A stretch of DNA of 64,000 bases from Serratia silvae (GTDB lineage: Bacteria; Pseudomonadota; Gammaproteobacteria; Enterobacterales; Enterobacteriaceae): positions 62,001-126,000 of the forward strand of contig NZ_JAGQDC010000007.1 in assembly GCF_023282985.1 (NCBI RefSeq), written 5' to 3'. A model generated the notes under the pieces. The model did not search any database. It worked only from the letters and a program-made list of their open reading frames with translations, and was not told the origin of the DNA. Shown piece by piece: positions 28,274-40,256 of this stretch (the stretch's first letter is position 1; every line of letters begins with the position of its first letter). A program made the position numbers and the translations under genes.

Positions 28274-28540
28274 TAAATAGCTCAAAAATTAGGGTCTGGC
28301 AGAACGCTATCGATACTTGAAGCAGATCAGATTAATGACAAAGTGGCAATGTTACTGAGTTTGTAGAAATAGAACTGCCGCCTCCTTGCTAACCTATTGA
28401 TTATTTAGACGTGCAGTATCGACATTGTTAGCCCTTGAGGGATTGTCAGCAGATACAGCTTATCGTAATGATGGCGGGTCAACTAAGAATGAGGGCGGAT
28501 CATTCTACGTACAGTTTTGCAGGAGCGTTCTTGGGAGGAA

Positions 28541-28571
28541 GAAAAACAAACGGGAACCATCAGGCTCCCGT
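28541..28571 (-). terminator. Intrinsic terminator of icd
   Basis: Leftward, an ACGGGA/TCCCGT stem with inner CC/GG pairing and a short loop is followed by TTGTTTTTC, about 25 bases past the icd stop codon. Confidence 0.7.
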
Positions 28572-28594
28572 TATCATCCAACGCTAAATCACAC

Positions 28595-29848
28595 TTACAT
28601 GTGTTTAACGATAGCGTCGCCAAACTCTGAACATTTCAACAAGTTAGCGCCTTCCATCAGGCGTTCGAAGTCGTAAGTCACGGTTTTGGCAGCGATAGCG
28701 CCTTCCATGCCCTTAACGATCAGGTCAGCAGCTTCGAACCAACCCATGTGACGCAGCATCATCTCAGCGGACAGGATGATGGAGCCTGGGTTCACTTTGT
28801 CCTGGCCAGCATACTTAGGTGCCGTGCCGTGGGTGGCTTCAAACAGCGCACAGTCGGAACCGATGTTGGCACCTGGGGCGATACCGATACCACCAACCTG
28901 GGCAGCCAGGGCGTCGGAGATGTAGTCACCGTTCAGGTTCATACAGGCGATCACGTCATATTCAGCCGGGCGCAGCAGGATTTGCTGCAGGAAGGCATCG
29001 GCGATCACGTCTTTAACCACGATCTCTTTGCCAGTGTTCGGGTTCTTGATTTTCAGCCATGGGCCACCGTCGATCAGTTCACCACCGAACTCTTCACGTG
29101 CCAACTCGTAGCCCCAATCCTTGAAGGCACCTTCGGTGAACTTCATGATGTTGCCTTTGTGAACCAGCGTCACTGAATCACGATCGTTAGCGATCGCATA
29201 TTCGATAGCCGCACGAACCAGGCGCTTGGTGCCTTCTTCGGAACAAGGTTTAACGCCAATACCGCACTGCTCTGGGAAACGGATCTTCTTCACGCCCATT
29301 TCGTCACGCAGGAATTTGATCACTTTATCAGCTTCTGCAGAACCCGCTTTCCATTCAATACCGGCGTAGATGTCTTCGGCGTTTTCACGGAAGATCACCA
29401 TATCGGTCAGTTCTGGCTGCTTAACCGGGCTTGGTGTGCCCTGGTAATAACGCACCGGGCGCAGGCACACGTACAGATCGAGCTGTTGGCGCAGAGCCAC
29501 GTTCAGAGAACGAATACCGCCACCCACTGGCGTAGTCAGCGGGCCTTTGATCGCTACGCGGTAATCGCGAATAAGTTCCAGTGTTTCTTCCGGCAGCCAC
29601 ACGTCTTTCCCGTAAACGTGGGTGGATTTTTCACCGGTATAGATTTCCATCCAGGAGATTTTACGTTCGCCGTGGTAGGCCTTTTTAACCGCTGCATCTA
29701 CCACGTGGATCATGGCAGGAGTAACGTCAACGCCAATACCGTCACCTTCGATGAACGGGATGATAGGGTTATGCGGAACAACCAGTTTACCCTGGGCATC
29801 AACCGTAATCTTTTTACCTTCTGCCGGAACAACTACTTTGCTTTCCAT
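28595..29848 (-). CDS. icd: NADP-dependent isocitrate dehydrogenase
   Basis: Icd converts isocitrate to 2-oxoglutarate and CO2 in the TCA cycle. The 417-residue protein keeps [15 protein letters not shown], the substrate/phosphorylation segment [13 protein letters not shown] (the serine modified by AceK in E. coli), [30 protein letters not shown] and the end [12 protein letters not shown]. The ATG at 29848 follows a strong AGGAGA site. It diverges from rluE. The 3' end of icd is a well-known phage and island integration site, and a CRISPR locus lies just beyond. Confidence 0.98.
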   Translation of the reverse strand: MESKVVVPAEGKKITVDAQGKLVVPHNPIIPFIEGDGIGVDVTPAMIHVVDAAVKKAYHGERKISWMEIYTGEKSTHVYGKDVWLPEETLELIRDYRVAIKGPLTTPVGGGIRSLNVALRQQLDLYVCLRPVRYYQGTPSPVKQPELTDMVIFRENAEDIYAGIEWKAGSAEADKVIKFLRDEMGVKKIRFPEQCGIGVKPCSEEGTKRLVRAAIEYAIANDRDSVTLVHKGNIMKFTEGAFKDWGYELAREEFGGELIDGGPWLKIKNPNTGKEIVVKDVIADAFLQQILLRPAEYDVIACMNLNGDYISDALAAQVGGIGIAPGANIGSDCALFEATHGTAPKYAGQDKVNPGSIILSAEMMLRHMGWFEAADLIVKGMEGAIAAKTVTYDFERLMEGANLLKCSEFGDAIVKHM

Positions 29849-29987
29849 CAACCTCTCCTTTCTGTCTTCAAGCGCAATTTTGTTAATGCTTTGTAAGATG
29901 CGTGTCAATACTACTTGAATATTCAGCTCGCGCCAATCCGAAACGGATTAGGCTATAATGCGCTTATCATTCGAAATCTAAAAGACC

Positions 29988-30614
29988 ATGACTAAATTCT
30001 CTGTTAAAAATCACAAAGTTAAACGATTCAGCCGCAGTAAACCCGCAGCACGCCCGAAATCCCAGGCGCCACGGCGAGTGGTTATATTCAACAAACCCTT
30101 TGATGTGCTACCGCAGTTTACCGACGAAGCCGGCCGCGCCACCCTGAAAAAATTCATCCCTTTCAGCGATGTCTATGCCGCCGGGCGGCTCGATCGTGAC
30201 AGCGAAGGCTTACTGGTGCTAACCAACGACGGCAAGCTACAGGCGCAGCTAACTCAGCCCGGCAAACGCACCGGTAAGGTTTATTATGTGCAGGTGGAAG
30301 GCGAACCACTGGAAAGCGATCTGGCCGCTCTGCGCCTTGGCGTCACGCTGACCGACGGACCAACCCTGCCCGCCGGAGCGGAACGGGTTGAAGAACCAGA
30401 ATGGCTATGGCCACGCAATCCACCGATCCGGGAACGCAAGACCATCCCTACCAGTTGGCTGAAAATCACGCTCTACGAGGGCCGAAACCGCCAGGTACGT
30501 CGCATGACGGCACATATCGGCTTCCCTACCCTGCGCCTGATTCGTTACAGTATGGGCAACCTTTCCCTGGGGAGCTTGCAACCTGGTGAATGGCAGAACA
30601 TCGATTCACTATAA
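29988..30614 (+). CDS. rluE: 23S rRNA pseudouridine(2457) synthase RluE
   Basis: RluE makes pseudouridine 2457 in 23S rRNA. The 208-residue protein has a basic N terminus, the catalytic-aspartate motif [19 protein letters not shown] and the family C-terminal motif [21 protein letters not shown]. It diverges from icd and lies 9 bases before nudJ, as in E. coli. Confidence 0.95.
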   Translation: MTKFSVKNHKVKRFSRSKPAARPKSQAPRRVVIFNKPFDVLPQFTDEAGRATLKKFIPFSDVYAAGRLDRDSEGLLVLTNDGKLQAQLTQPGKRTGKVYYVQVEGEPLESDLAALRLGVTLTDGPTLPAGAERVEEPEWLWPRNPPIRERKTIPTSWLKITLYEGRNRQVRRMTAHIGFPTLRLIRYSMGNLSLGSLQPGEWQNIDSL

Positions 30615-30623
30615 GGAGCCACC

Positions 30624-31070
30624 ATGTTTAAGCCGCACGTCACTGTCGCCTGCGTGGTTCATGCCGCCGGTAAATTTTTGGTGGTTGAAGAAACCATCAA
30701 CGGTAAAACCCTGTGGAATCAACCGGCTGGCCATCTTGAGGCGGATGAAACGCTGGTCCAGGCCGCCGAACGCGAGCTGTGGGAAGAAACCGGCATCCGC
30801 GCCACGCCGCAGTCTTTTCTGCGGATGCATCAGTGGATTGCGCCAGACCGCACGCCGTTTCTGCGCTTCAGCTTTGTGATTGAGCTGGAACAGCCGCTAC
30901 CCACCGAGCCGCAAGACGATGATATCGATCGCTGCCTGTGGCTGACCGCCGAGCAGATCCTGGAAGCTGAAAACCTGCGTTCACCGCTGGTGGCCGAGAC
31001 TATCCGTTGTTATCAGCAGCAGGAACGCTACCCGTTGTCGCTGGTTGCCAGCTTTAATTGGCCGCTTTGA
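30624..31070 (+). CDS. nudJ: NudJ phosphatase (Nudix hydrolase)
   Basis: NudJ hydrolyses HMP-pyrophosphate, a thiamine precursor, and nucleoside di- and triphosphates. The 148-residue protein has an intact Nudix box, [20 protein letters not shown] then TGI. The start has AAGGAG just upstream. Gene order rluE-nudJ-mnmA is conserved in the family. Confidence 0.95.
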   Translation: MFKPHVTVACVVHAAGKFLVVEETINGKTLWNQPAGHLEADETLVQAAERELWEETGIRATPQSFLRMHQWIAPDRTPFLRFSFVIELEQPLPTEPQDDDIDRCLWLTAEQILEAENLRSPLVAETIRCYQQQERYPLSLVASFNWPL

Positions 31071-31166
31071 GCGGCAAATAAGGGCCGTGCGCGCAGGCGG
31101 CCAACGTGGTAAAATCCTGCGCTTGTTTTTTATCGCACAGTACGTGTTCAAGTTCGTGAGATCCCC

Positions 31167-32270
31167 ATGTCAGACAACAGCCAGAAAAAAGTGATCGTCG
31201 GAATGTCCGGCGGCGTCGACTCTTCCGTTACTGCCTATCTGTTACAACAACAGGGCTATCAGGTCGCTGGGTTGTTCATGAAGAACTGGGAAGAAGACGA
31301 CGACGAAGAATACTGCTCGGCCGCCACCGATTTGGCCGATGCGCAAGCCGTTTGCGACAAGCTGGGCATCGAACTGCATACGGTGAACTTCGCGGCAGAA
31401 TACTGGGACAACGTGTTCGAGCTGTTCCTTGAAGAGTACAAGGCGGGCCGCACCCCTAACCCGGATATCCTGTGCAATAAAGAGATCAAATTCAAAGCGT
31501 TCCTGGAATTTGCGGCTGAAGATCTGGGGGCGGATTTTATCGCTACCGGTCACTATGTCCGCCGCCAGGACGTGGACGGCAAAAGCCGCCTGCTGCGCGG
31601 CGTCGACGGTAACAAAGACCAGAGCTATTTCCTGTATACCCTGAGCCACGAGCAGGTCGCGCAAAGCCTGTTCCCGGTCGGTGAACTGGAAAAGCCAGAG
31701 GTGCGCCGCATTGCGGAGCAACTGGAACTGGTTACCGCCAAGAAAAAAGACTCTACCGGCATCTGCTTTATCGGCGAACGTAAATTCCGCGACTTCCTGG
31801 GCCGCTATCTGCCAGCACAGCCAGGCCCAATAGTTAGCGTCGACGGCCAAACCATCGGCGAGCACCAGGGCTTGATGTACCACACCCTCGGCCAACGCAA
31901 AGGCTTGGGCATCGGCGGTATGAAAGACAGCAGCGAAGATCCGTGGTACGTGGTGGATAAAGACGTCGCCAACAATATTCTGGTGGTCGCCCAAGGCCAC
32001 GAACATCCGCGCCTGATGTCTATCGGCCTGATCGCCCAGCAGTTACATTGGGTGGATCGCCTGCCGTTGACACAACCTCTGCGCTGTACGGTTAAAACCC
32101 GTTATCGCCAGCAGGATATTCCCTGCACCGTGACACCGCTAGACGCCGAACGCATCGAAGTTCGCTTCGACGAACCGGTCGCAGCCGTCACCCCAGGCCA
32201 GTCCGCCGTGTTTTATCAGGGCGATATCTGCCTGGGCGGCGGCATTATTGAACAGCGTATACAGGAGTAA
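31167..32270 (+). CDS. mnmA: tRNA 2-thiouridylase MnmA
   Basis: MnmA puts sulfur on U34 of tRNA-Lys, -Glu and -Gln, taking it from the Tus relay. The 367-residue protein has the PP-loop [15 protein letters not shown], cysteine C103 in [15 protein letters not shown] and C200 in [19 protein letters not shown], the catalytic pair. Length matches E. coli. It is followed after 2 bases by hflD. Confidence 0.97.
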   Translation: MSDNSQKKVIVGMSGGVDSSVTAYLLQQQGYQVAGLFMKNWEEDDDEEYCSAATDLADAQAVCDKLGIELHTVNFAAEYWDNVFELFLEEYKAGRTPNPDILCNKEIKFKAFLEFAAEDLGADFIATGHYVRRQDVDGKSRLLRGVDGNKDQSYFLYTLSHEQVAQSLFPVGELEKPEVRRIAEQLELVTAKKKDSTGICFIGERKFRDFLGRYLPAQPGPIVSVDGQTIGEHQGLMYHTLGQRKGLGIGGMKDSSEDPWYVVDKDVANNILVVAQGHEHPRLMSIGLIAQQLHWVDRLPLTQPLRCTVKTRYRQQDIPCTVTPLDAERIEVRFDEPVAAVTPGQSAVFYQGDICLGGGIIEQRIQE

Positions 32271-32272
32271 TC

Positions 32273-32899
32273 GTGGCGAAGAATTATTACGACATCACGC
32301 TGGCCATGGCCGGGATTAGCCAAGCGGCCCGTCTGGTACAGCAGCTGGCGCACGAAGGGCAAATGGATGGCGAAGCCTTCCATACCTCTCTCAACAGCCT
32401 GTTGCAGATGGATCCGCCTTCTACCCTGGCGGTGTTCGGCGGTGAAGAGCGTAACCTGAAGATGGGCCTGGAAACCTTGATTGGCGTACTCAACGCCAAT
32501 AACAAAGGCCCAGCCGCCGAGCTGACCCGCTATACCATCAGCCTGATGGTGCTGGAGCGCAAGCTGAACGCCAACAAAACGGCGATGAATACGCTAGGCG
32601 AGCGGTTGAGTCAGTTGGAACGTCAGTTGGCGCATTACGAGCTGGGCTCAGATACCATCATCAGCGCCCTGGCCGGTATTTATGTCGATGTTGTGGCGCC
32701 ACTGGGGCCGCGTATCCAGGTAACAGGTTCGCCCGCCATCCTGCAAAATCCGCAGGTGCAGGCCAAAGTTCGTGCCACCCTACTCGCCGGTATCCGTGCC
32801 GCCGTGCTGTGGCAGCAGGTTGGCGGTAGCCGCCTGCAGTTAATGTTTTCCCGTAATCGTCTGCTCAAGCAGGCGCAAAATATCGTTGCTCATTGTTAA
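32273..32899 (+). CDS. hflD: HflD, high-frequency-of-lysogenisation protein homologue
   Basis: In E. coli HflD is a mostly helical membrane-associated protein that binds phage lambda CII and lowers lysogeny. The 208-residue product matches the family start [20 protein letters not shown] and includes [20 protein letters not shown]. It begins at GTG two bases after mnmA. The cellular role beyond phage effects is uncertain. Confidence 0.93.
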   Translation: MAKNYYDITLAMAGISQAARLVQQLAHEGQMDGEAFHTSLNSLLQMDPPSTLAVFGGEERNLKMGLETLIGVLNANNKGPAAELTRYTISLMVLERKLNANKTAMNTLGERLSQLERQLAHYELGSDTIISALAGIYVDVVAPLGPRIQVTGSPAILQNPQVQAKVRATLLAGIRAAVLWQQVGGSRLQLMFSRNRLLKQAQNIVAHC

Positions 32900-34291
<1,392 letters not shown>

Positions 34292-34407
34292 ACAAAGCAG
34301 AGTGCCCCCTCTCCGATCTCAGCTTTATATCAGCAGCTTCGATCGATGTGCCTGTCATGCCGACAGATAACCCAACCGGCGCTGACCGAGCAGTAAGTTC
34401 CCACCAT

Positions 34408-34443
34408 GGCAGAGAGCAAAGTCTCTCTGCCATCTTTTTTAAT
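34408..34443 (+). terminator. Intrinsic terminator of purB
   Basis: GGCAGAGA pairs with TCTCTGCC around an 8-base loop, followed by ATCTTTTTTT. The convergent acetyltransferase gene ends just beyond. Confidence 0.85.
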
Positions 34444-34450
34444 CCCACGA

Positions 34451-35152
34451 TTACGGCATAAACACCTGCAAACGCTTTATCTGTTGGCCATCGGTGCCAA
34501 AGTTCTCGTCAGCTAACCAACCTTCGAACGCACTACGCATTGGTGGCCAGTTTTGGTCGGTCATGGCGAACCAGTCGGTATCCCGGTTGCGGCCCTTGGT
34601 GACCAACGCCTGCAAAAAACGCCCTTCGTATTGGAAACCAAAGCGTTGAGCCGCTTGCCTGGAGGGCGCATTCAGGCTATCGCATTTCCATTCACAGCGG
34701 CGGTAGCCCAACTCGTCAAAGGTGTGGCGCAGCATCAGGTAAATCGCCTCAGTGGCGCAGGTGCGCTGCTTCATCAGCGGTGACCAGCAGACGTGGCCAA
34801 TTTCCAACACGCCGCTGGCCTCTTCAATGCGCATAAAGGACACCGTGCCGACGGGCAGATCGGTGGCTAAATCAAACACCACCAGATTCACCAGCGCCGG
34901 GTTGGCCTGTAGTTTCTCCAGATGCGCACGCATCTCCTGCGGGCTATCCGGTCGCTCCCCCATCAGGTAAGTCCAATCGCGTCCATCTGGCGCTAGCTGG
35001 TAAGCCGCAAACAGCGCGGCACAGTCCCGCTCGGCGTCCAACATCGTGAGGCGGCAGAATTTGCCCGTCAGCATCACTTCCTGCGGCCGTGGCAAGGCAT
35101 GCCATTGCGCCATGGGTTCACCCACCAGCTGACCATATTGATTTATCGCCAT
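34451..35152 (-). CDS. GNAT-family N-acetyltransferase (RimJ/RimL-like)
   Basis: The 233-residue protein has a RimL-like acetyltransferase fold: TLDAERDCAALF-type region early (LTMLDAERDCAALFAAYQL), then ASGVLEIGHVCWSPLMKQ, ATEAIYLMLRHTFDELGYRR and NAPSRQAAQRFGF, the acetyl-CoA loop and end-strand pattern of the family. The substrate is unknown. The ATG at 35152 has a GGAA site. It lies on the opposite strand between purB and phoP, which are adjacent in E. coli, so it is an insertion relative to that order. Confidence 0.85.
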   Translation of the reverse strand: MAINQYGQLVGEPMAQWHALPRPQEVMLTGKFCRLTMLDAERDCAALFAAYQLAPDGRDWTYLMGERPDSPQEMRAHLEKLQANPALVNLVVFDLATDLPVGTVSFMRIEEASGVLEIGHVCWSPLMKQRTCATEAIYLMLRHTFDELGYRRCEWKCDSLNAPSRQAAQRFGFQYEGRFLQALVTKGRNRDTDWFAMTDQNWPPMRSAFEGWLADENFGTDGQQIKRLQVFMP

Positions 35153-35436
35153 AAAAATTTTCCATCTGGTTGCTGCAAAAGTAGGTTCTCTCAGCAGCAT
35201 ATATCGATAACAGATCGCATCATACAGACCAATTAACCACACACAGCCACCAGACCAATCAGCAGCCGCTCGTTAGGCGCAATAATCAAGGATAGCAATG
35301 GCCACGGCGGCCTGTGGTATATACACCCGCCGTTTGTCCCTTCGGCCCCCGAGCTGGGTTATCAGTCCAAACTGACGCCGCGTGATACCTTTGATGGTTT
35401 GCAGCGACCCCGCTCACACTTCATTCAGTCAGGCTT

Positions 35437-35453
35437 TGTTTAAGTTTTGTTTA
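35437..35453 (+). promoter_or_regulatory. PhoP box, perfect direct repeat
   Basis: TGTTTA-AGTTT-TGTTTA fits the (T/G)GTTTA-N5-(T/G)GTTTA PhoP box exactly. It lies on the coding strand upstream of phoP and implies positive autoregulation. Confidence 0.8.
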
Positions 35454-35468
35454 CCTTTGACCCTGCGC

Positions 35469-35485
35469 TGTTTATCCTGCGTTTA
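35469..35485 (+). promoter_or_regulatory. Second PhoP box-like direct repeat
   Basis: TGTTTA-TCCTG-CGTTTA repeats the PhoP box pattern with one changed base, 32 bases (about three helical turns) downstream of the first. It could be a second activation site or interfere with the promoter of the first. Confidence 0.5.
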
Positions 35486-35633
35486 TCAGTCATTATCGAT
35501 AATCAATCAATGACATAATGAAACGTTCAGGGAATGGTCAGCTAGCGTGCGTTTCCACAACGTGGGCAACTGCGTGTAACCTTTCAGTGTGGGTGCCTGG
35601 TGTTTCACCCGCCTAACCACAGGAGTCTGTGCC

Positions 35634-36305
35634 ATGCGAGTACTGGTTGTTGAAGACAATGGCCTATTGCGCCACCATCTTAGTGTGCAAATGCGTGAAA
35701 TGGGGCATCAGGTCGATGCCGCAGAAGATGCCAAAGAGGCCGACTATTTTCTGCAGGAACATGCGCCTGATATCGCTATTGTCGACCTCGGGTTGCCGGG
35801 TGAAGATGGGCTGAGCCTGATCCGCCGTTGGCGTGCCAACCAGATGAAGTTGCCGATCCTGGTGCTGACCGCTCGTGAAAGCTGGCAGGATAAGGTAGCG
35901 GTGCTGGAAGCCGGTGCCGATGATTACGTCACCAAACCCTTCCACCTGGAAGAAGTGATTGCCCGCATGCAAGCTCTGATGCGTCGCAATAGCGGCTTGG
36001 CCTCGCAGGTGATAGTGCTGCCGCCATTCCAGATCGACCTCTCACGCCGTGAGCTGAGCGTCAACGAACAGCAAATCAAACTGACGGCATTTGAGTACAC
36101 CATTATCGAAACGCTGATCCGTAACGCAGGTAAAGTGGTCAGCAAAGATTCGTTGATGTTGCAACTCTACCCGGATGCCGAGCTACGCGAAAGCCACACC
36201 ATCGACGTATTAATGGGCCGCCTGCGTAAAAAGTTGCAGGCCGAATACACACAGGAAGTGATCACCACCGTGCGTGGTCAGGGTTATCGTTTCGATGCCA
36301 AGTGA
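35634..36305 (+). CDS. phoP: Response regulator PhoP
   Basis: PhoP is the OmpR-class regulator of the Mg2+/antimicrobial-peptide response. The 223-residue protein equals E. coli in length, has phospho-acceptor D51 ([13 protein letters not shown]), the conserved K in [13 protein letters not shown] and a winged helix at the C terminus ending [11 protein letters not shown]. The ATG at 35634 has AGGAG upstream. It overlaps or abuts phoQ. Confidence 0.98.
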   Translation: MRVLVVEDNGLLRHHLSVQMREMGHQVDAAEDAKEADYFLQEHAPDIAIVDLGLPGEDGLSLIRRWRANQMKLPILVLTARESWQDKVAVLEAGADDYVTKPFHLEEVIARMQALMRRNSGLASQVIVLPPFQIDLSRRELSVNEQQIKLTAFEYTIIETLIRNAGKVVSKDSLMLQLYPDAELRESHTIDVLMGRLRKKLQAEYTQEVITTVRGQGYRFDAK

Positions 36306-36307
36306 GC

Positions 36308-37768
36308 ATGATGTTCAACAAAGATAAAAAGCCCTTCTCGCTGCGCGCCCGCTTTCTGATGGCCACCGCCGGGGTGATCCTGGCGCTGTCGCTGTCCTAT
36401 GGGCTGGTTGCAGTCGTTGGCTATATCGTAAGCTTTGATAAAACCGCTTTCCGTCTGCTGCGCGGTGAGAGCAATCTGTTTTTCAGCCTGGCACAGTGGA
36501 AAGACCAGAAGCTGACCATTGCTATCCCGCCCGATCTCGATCTCAACTCCCCAACGCTGGTGTTTATCTACGACGATAAAGGCAACCTGCTGTGGAGCCA
36601 GCGCTCGGTGCCGGAGCTGGAAAAACTGATCCAGAAAGAGTGGCTGCAAGAGCCCGGTTTCTATGAGATCGACACCGACACCCGCGTCAGTAGCGAAGTC
36701 CTCGGCGATAATCCCAAAGCCCAGGATCAGTTGAAAGACTATGACGATACCGACCATAACGCGTTGACCCACTCGGTGGCCGTCAATACCTATGCCGCCA
36801 CCCCGCGCCTGCCCGCCTTGAGCATTGTGGTGGTCGACAGCATTCCGCAGGAGCTGCAACGCTCAGACGTGGTGTGGGAATGGTTCAGCTATGTGCTGCT
36901 GGCCAACCTGCTGTTGGTGGTACCTCTGCTGTGGCTGGCCGCCTATTGGAGTTTACGGCCGATCAAGGCGCTGATAGCCCAGGTCGGTGAATTGGAAAAC
37001 GGCGAGCGGGAGCAACTGGATGAAAATCCCCCCAGTGAACTGCGCGGCTTGGTACGAAACTTGAATATCCTGGTGCGTAACGAACGCCAGCGCTATACCA
37101 AATACCGCACTACGCTGTCCGATCTCACCCACAGCCTGAAAACTCCGCTAGCGGTATTGCAGACCACCCTGCGCTCGCTGCGTTCCAGCAAGCAGACCAC
37201 CATCGAAGAGGTTGAGCCGATCATGCTCGAGCAGATTGGCCGTATCTCGCAGCAGATTGGTTATTACCTGCACCGGGCCAGCATCAACTCTGGTCAAACC
37301 GTGCTGACCCGCGAGATCCATTCGGTTTCTGCCCTGCTCGATGGCCTGAGCGTGGCGTTGAACAAGGTCTATCAGCGCAAAGGGGTGGTGATCACCCTTG
37401 ATATCTCACCAGAAGTCACCTTTATGGGCGAGAAAAATGACTTTATGGAAGTGATGGGCAACGTGCTGGAGAACGCCTGTAAATATTGCCTGGAGTTTGT
37501 GGAGATTTCCTCGCTGCACTCGGACAAATACCTGACGATCGTGATTGATGACGACGGCCCCGGCATCCCGGAAAGCAAACGTGAGTTGATCTTCCAGCGC
37601 GGCCAACGCGTCGATACTCTGCGCCCCGGCCAGGGGATTGGCCTGTCGGTCGCTGCCGAGATCATCGAGCAATATGACGGGAAAATTACCATCAGTGACA
37701 GTCCGCTTGGCGGTGCACGGATGGAGGTCACCTTCTCTCGCCAGCACGACTCCCACCATCACGATTAA
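36308..37768 (+). CDS. phoQ: Sensor histidine kinase PhoQ
   Basis: PhoQ senses low Mg2+, acid pH and cationic peptides and phosphorylates PhoP. From ATG 36308 it has 486 residues: first membrane segment about 17-40, periplasmic sensor with an acidic patch (DYDDTD, about 144-149) for divalent cations, second segment about 193-214, phospho-histidine H275 in [15 protein letters not shown] and an ATPase with NACKYCLEF and DDGPGIP. The start could also be GTG 36302, which overlaps the phoP stop, or ATG 36311; none has a strong ribosome site. Confidence 0.95.
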   Translation: MMFNKDKKPFSLRARFLMATAGVILALSLSYGLVAVVGYIVSFDKTAFRLLRGESNLFFSLAQWKDQKLTIAIPPDLDLNSPTLVFIYDDKGNLLWSQRSVPELEKLIQKEWLQEPGFYEIDTDTRVSSEVLGDNPKAQDQLKDYDDTDHNALTHSVAVNTYAATPRLPALSIVVVDSIPQELQRSDVVWEWFSYVLLANLLLVVPLLWLAAYWSLRPIKALIAQVGELENGEREQLDENPPSELRGLVRNLNILVRNERQRYTKYRTTLSDLTHSLKTPLAVLQTTLRSLRSSKQTTIEEVEPIMLEQIGRISQQIGYYLHRASINSGQTVLTREIHSVSALLDGLSVALNKVYQRKGVVITLDISPEVTFMGEKNDFMEVMGNVLENACKYCLEFVEISSLHSDKYLTIVIDDDGPGIPESKRELIFQRGQRVDTLRPGQGIGLSVAAEIIEQYDGKITISDSPLGGARMEVTFSRQHDSHHHD

Positions 37769-37780
37769 ATTCTATCGCTC

Positions 37781-37802
37781 AGGCCCCGATCCACGGGGCC
37801 TA
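37781..37802 (+). terminator. Possible weak terminator after phoPQ
   Basis: GGCCCCG/CGGGGCC forms a stem with a short loop, followed only by TAACTTCC. Without a proper T-run, some transcription may continue into roxA. Confidence 0.4.
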
Positions 37803-37848
37803 ACTTCCGTTATAATCCCTGCAGGCTCACTCTATCCTGGAATAGAAC

Positions 37849-38970
37849 ATGGATTACCAATTAGATCTCGACTGGAACGACTTTTTGCAACGTTATTGGC
37901 AAAAGCGCCCGGTGATTATCAAGCGCGGTTTTAACAATTTTATCGATCCGATTTCCCCGGATGAGCTGGCCGGATTGGCCATGGAAAACGAGGTGGACAG
38001 CCGCCTGGTGAGCCATCAGGAAGGCCACTGGCAGGTTGGCCACGGCCCGTTCGAAAGTTTCGACCATCTGGGCGAGAACAACTGGTCATTGCTGGTACAG
38101 GCCGTTGATCACTGGCATCAGCCTTCAGGTGCCTTGATGCAACCGTTCCGTAAGCTGCCGGACTGGCGCATGGACGACCTGATGATTTCATTCTCGGTGC
38201 CAGGCGGCGGCGTAGGCCCACATCTCGATCAATACGACGTGTTCATCATCCAGGGCACTGGCCGCCGCCGTTGGCGCGTGGGTGAAAAAGTGCCGATGAA
38301 GCAGCACTGCCCGCACCCTGACCTGCTACAAGTAGAGCCGTTTGACGCCATCATCGACGAAGAGATGGAGCCTGGCGATATTTTATATATCCCACCAGGA
38401 TTCCCGCATGAAGGCTACTCGCTGGAAAATTCGCTTAACTACTCCGTCGGTTTCCGCGCACCGAATGGCCGTGAGATGGTGAGCGGCTATGCTGACTATG
38501 TGCTGGCCCGCGAGTTGGGCGGCAAACGTTACACCGACCCGGATATCGCGCTGCGCGACCACCCGGCGATGATTCTCCCACATGAGATCGATGCGCTACG
38601 TGGGATGATCCTGGATCTGGTGCAACAGCCGGAGCACTTCCAGAACTGGTTTGGCGAGTTTATTTCACAGTCGCGCCACGAGCTGGACATCGCGCCACCA
38701 GAGCCGCCTTATCAGGCCGGTGAAATCTATGAGCTGCTACAACAAGGTGAGCCATTACAGCGTTTGGGTGGGTTACGCGTGCTACGCGTTGGCGATCAAT
38801 GCTTTGTCAACGGTGAGCTAATCGACACCGAGCATCTGCAAGCCGCCGATGCGCTGTGCCAACACGCCAGCGTTGATGCTGCCTTGCTGGGGGACGCTGT
38901 GGACGATCCGTCCTTCCTTGCCCTGCTGACAACATTGATCAACAGCGGTTACTGGTATTTTAACGACTAA
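37849..38970 (+). CDS. roxA: RoxA (YcfD), ribosomal protein L16 arginine 3-hydroxylase
   Basis: RoxA is a JmjC-type Fe(II)/2-oxoglutarate oxygenase that hydroxylates an arginine of ribosomal protein L16. The 373-residue protein keeps the iron triad H125, D127 (GPHLDQYDVF) and H187 (GFPHEGY), the same numbering as E. coli YcfD. A C-terminal winged-helix-like domain follows. It lies after phoPQ and is convergent with pepT. Confidence 0.96.
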   Translation: MDYQLDLDWNDFLQRYWQKRPVIIKRGFNNFIDPISPDELAGLAMENEVDSRLVSHQEGHWQVGHGPFESFDHLGENNWSLLVQAVDHWHQPSGALMQPFRKLPDWRMDDLMISFSVPGGGVGPHLDQYDVFIIQGTGRRRWRVGEKVPMKQHCPHPDLLQVEPFDAIIDEEMEPGDILYIPPGFPHEGYSLENSLNYSVGFRAPNGREMVSGYADYVLARELGGKRYTDPDIALRDHPAMILPHEIDALRGMILDLVQQPEHFQNWFGEFISQSRHELDIAPPEPPYQAGEIYELLQQGEPLQRLGGLRVLRVGDQCFVNGELIDTEHLQAADALCQHASVDAALLGDAVDDPSFLALLTTLINSGYWYFND

Positions 38971-38976
38971 TCATAT

Positions 38977-39006
38977 TGAGTGGGGGGCAAACTAGCCCCT
39001 CACTCA
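38977..39006. terminator. Bidirectional terminator between roxA and pepT
   Basis: TGAGTGGGGGGC pairs with GCCCCTCACTCA across a short loop, a long stem placed between the convergent stop codons. T-rich tails are weak on both sides. Confidence 0.6.
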
Positions 39007-39023
39007 ATCAATTAAAGCAAAAA

Positions 39024-40256
39024 CTACCGTTTAGCACGCTCGGCGCTCAGAGTGGCAATGCGCATAATCACCGCCACCGCCTGCTCCATCCCTTCCAGCG
39101 TAATAAACTCATGCTTGCCATGGAAGTTATAGCCGCCGGTAAACAGGTTTGGACAAGGCAGCCCCTTGAAGGACAGTTGTGCGCCATCGGTGCCGCCGCG
39201 GATCGGCTTCATCACCGGCTCAATATCGCAATCCCGCATCGCCTGCTGTGCCAGCTGGATCACATGAGGATGCTCAGCCACCTGCTCACGCATGTTGTAG
39301 TAATTATCCTCGATCGCCACCTCAATGTAACAATCCCGTGGCAACCCACGGCCAACCTGTTGCGCGACTTCAATCATCTTGCGCTTGCGTGCCTCAAAAC
39401 CTTCACGCTCAAAATCCCGCAAAATGTAGTGCATCTCGGCACGCTCGACGTTCCCCTTGATGCTGTTGAGATGGTAAAAGCCCTGATACCCCTCGGTATG
39501 CTCCGGTGTTTCCTCTGCTGGTAGCGCCTGTTGGAAGCGGGTTGCCAGCGACAGCGCGTTCACCATTACCCCTTTGGCACTGCCAGGATGAACGTTATTA
39601 CCGACGATTTTGACCGTCACCGCCGCCGCATTGAAGTTTTCACACTCCAGCTCACCCACTCCACCGCCATCAACGGTGTAAGCCCACGCGGCGTCAAACG
39701 CGGCAACGTCAAAGAAATGCGCACCTTTGCCTACTTCTTCATCCGGTGTGAACGCCACGCGAATATCGCCGTGAGGAATTTTTTGCTGCTTTAACCGCAC
39801 CATCGCGGTCAAGATCTCGGCAATCCCGGCTTTATCATCGGCCCCCAACAGCGTTTTGCCGTCGGTAGTGATCAGCGTTTGTCCCAGCATCTGATGCAAG
39901 ATCGGGAACATCACCGGCGATAACACTTCATCACCGATGCCCAAGGCAATGTCGCCACCACGATAGTTTTCCACTACCTGCGGTGTCACATGCTTACCCG
40001 AAAAATCGGGTGAAGTATCAAGGTGAGAAATAAAGCCAATGGCCGGCACTGGCCAGCTCACATTGCCAGGCAGCGTGCCCATCACGCAGCCATGTTCGCT
40101 AAGCGATACCCGTTCAAACCCCAGCACAATCATTTCCTGTTGCAACGCACGCGCCAGCTTCAGTTGCCCTTCAGTACTCGGCACATGTTTGACGTTCGCT
40201 TTAGCCTGTGTGTCAAATGAGACGTAGTTAAAAAAGCGATCTAGTAGTTTATCCAT
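39024..40256 (-). CDS. pepT: Peptidase T (tripeptide aminopeptidase)
   Basis: PepT is a cytosolic M20B zinc enzyme that removes the N-terminal residue of tripeptides. The 410-residue protein has H78/D80 in [36 protein letters not shown] and [17 protein letters not shown]. Length fits the family. The ATG follows GAGGGCGGAACC. It diverges from potA. Confidence 0.97.
   Translation of the reverse strand: MDKLLDRFFNYVSFDTQAKANVKHVPSTEGQLKLARALQQEMIVLGFERVSLSEHGCVMGTLPGNVSWPVPAIGFISHLDTSPDFSGKHVTPQVVENYRGGDIALGIGDEVLSPVMFPILHQMLGQTLITTDGKTLLGADDKAGIAEILTAMVRLKQQKIPHGDIRVAFTPDEEVGKGAHFFDVAAFDAAWAYTVDGGGVGELECENFNAAAVTVKIVGNNVHPGSAKGVMVNALSLATRFQQALPAEETPEHTEGYQGFYHLNSIKGNVERAEMHYILRDFEREGFEARKRKMIEVAQQVGRGLPRDCYIEVAIEDNYYNMREQVAEHPHVIQLAQQAMRDCDIEPVMKPIRGGTDGAQLSFKGLPCPNLFTGGYNFHGKHEFITLEGMEQAVAVIMRIATLSAERAKR

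Larger units (their letters stand above)
28166..28594. other. Main-array leader and gap to icd
   Basis: The leader starts TGTTATAT next to the last repeat. AATCAATAAGTTA at 28261-28273 fits the IHF consensus. Beyond it, an open stretch (28277-28366) without a start codon reads as IAQKLGSGRTLSILEADQIN and eleven more residues to a stop, perhaps a gene relic. The rest holds the icd terminator; no whole gene is seen. Confidence 0.55.
35153..35633. other. phoP upstream region
   Basis: The left part has nothing recognisable. The right part holds two tandem PhoP boxes (35437-35453 and 35469-35485) on the phoP strand and a TTTATC -10-like sequence overlapping the second. Confidence 0.5.
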
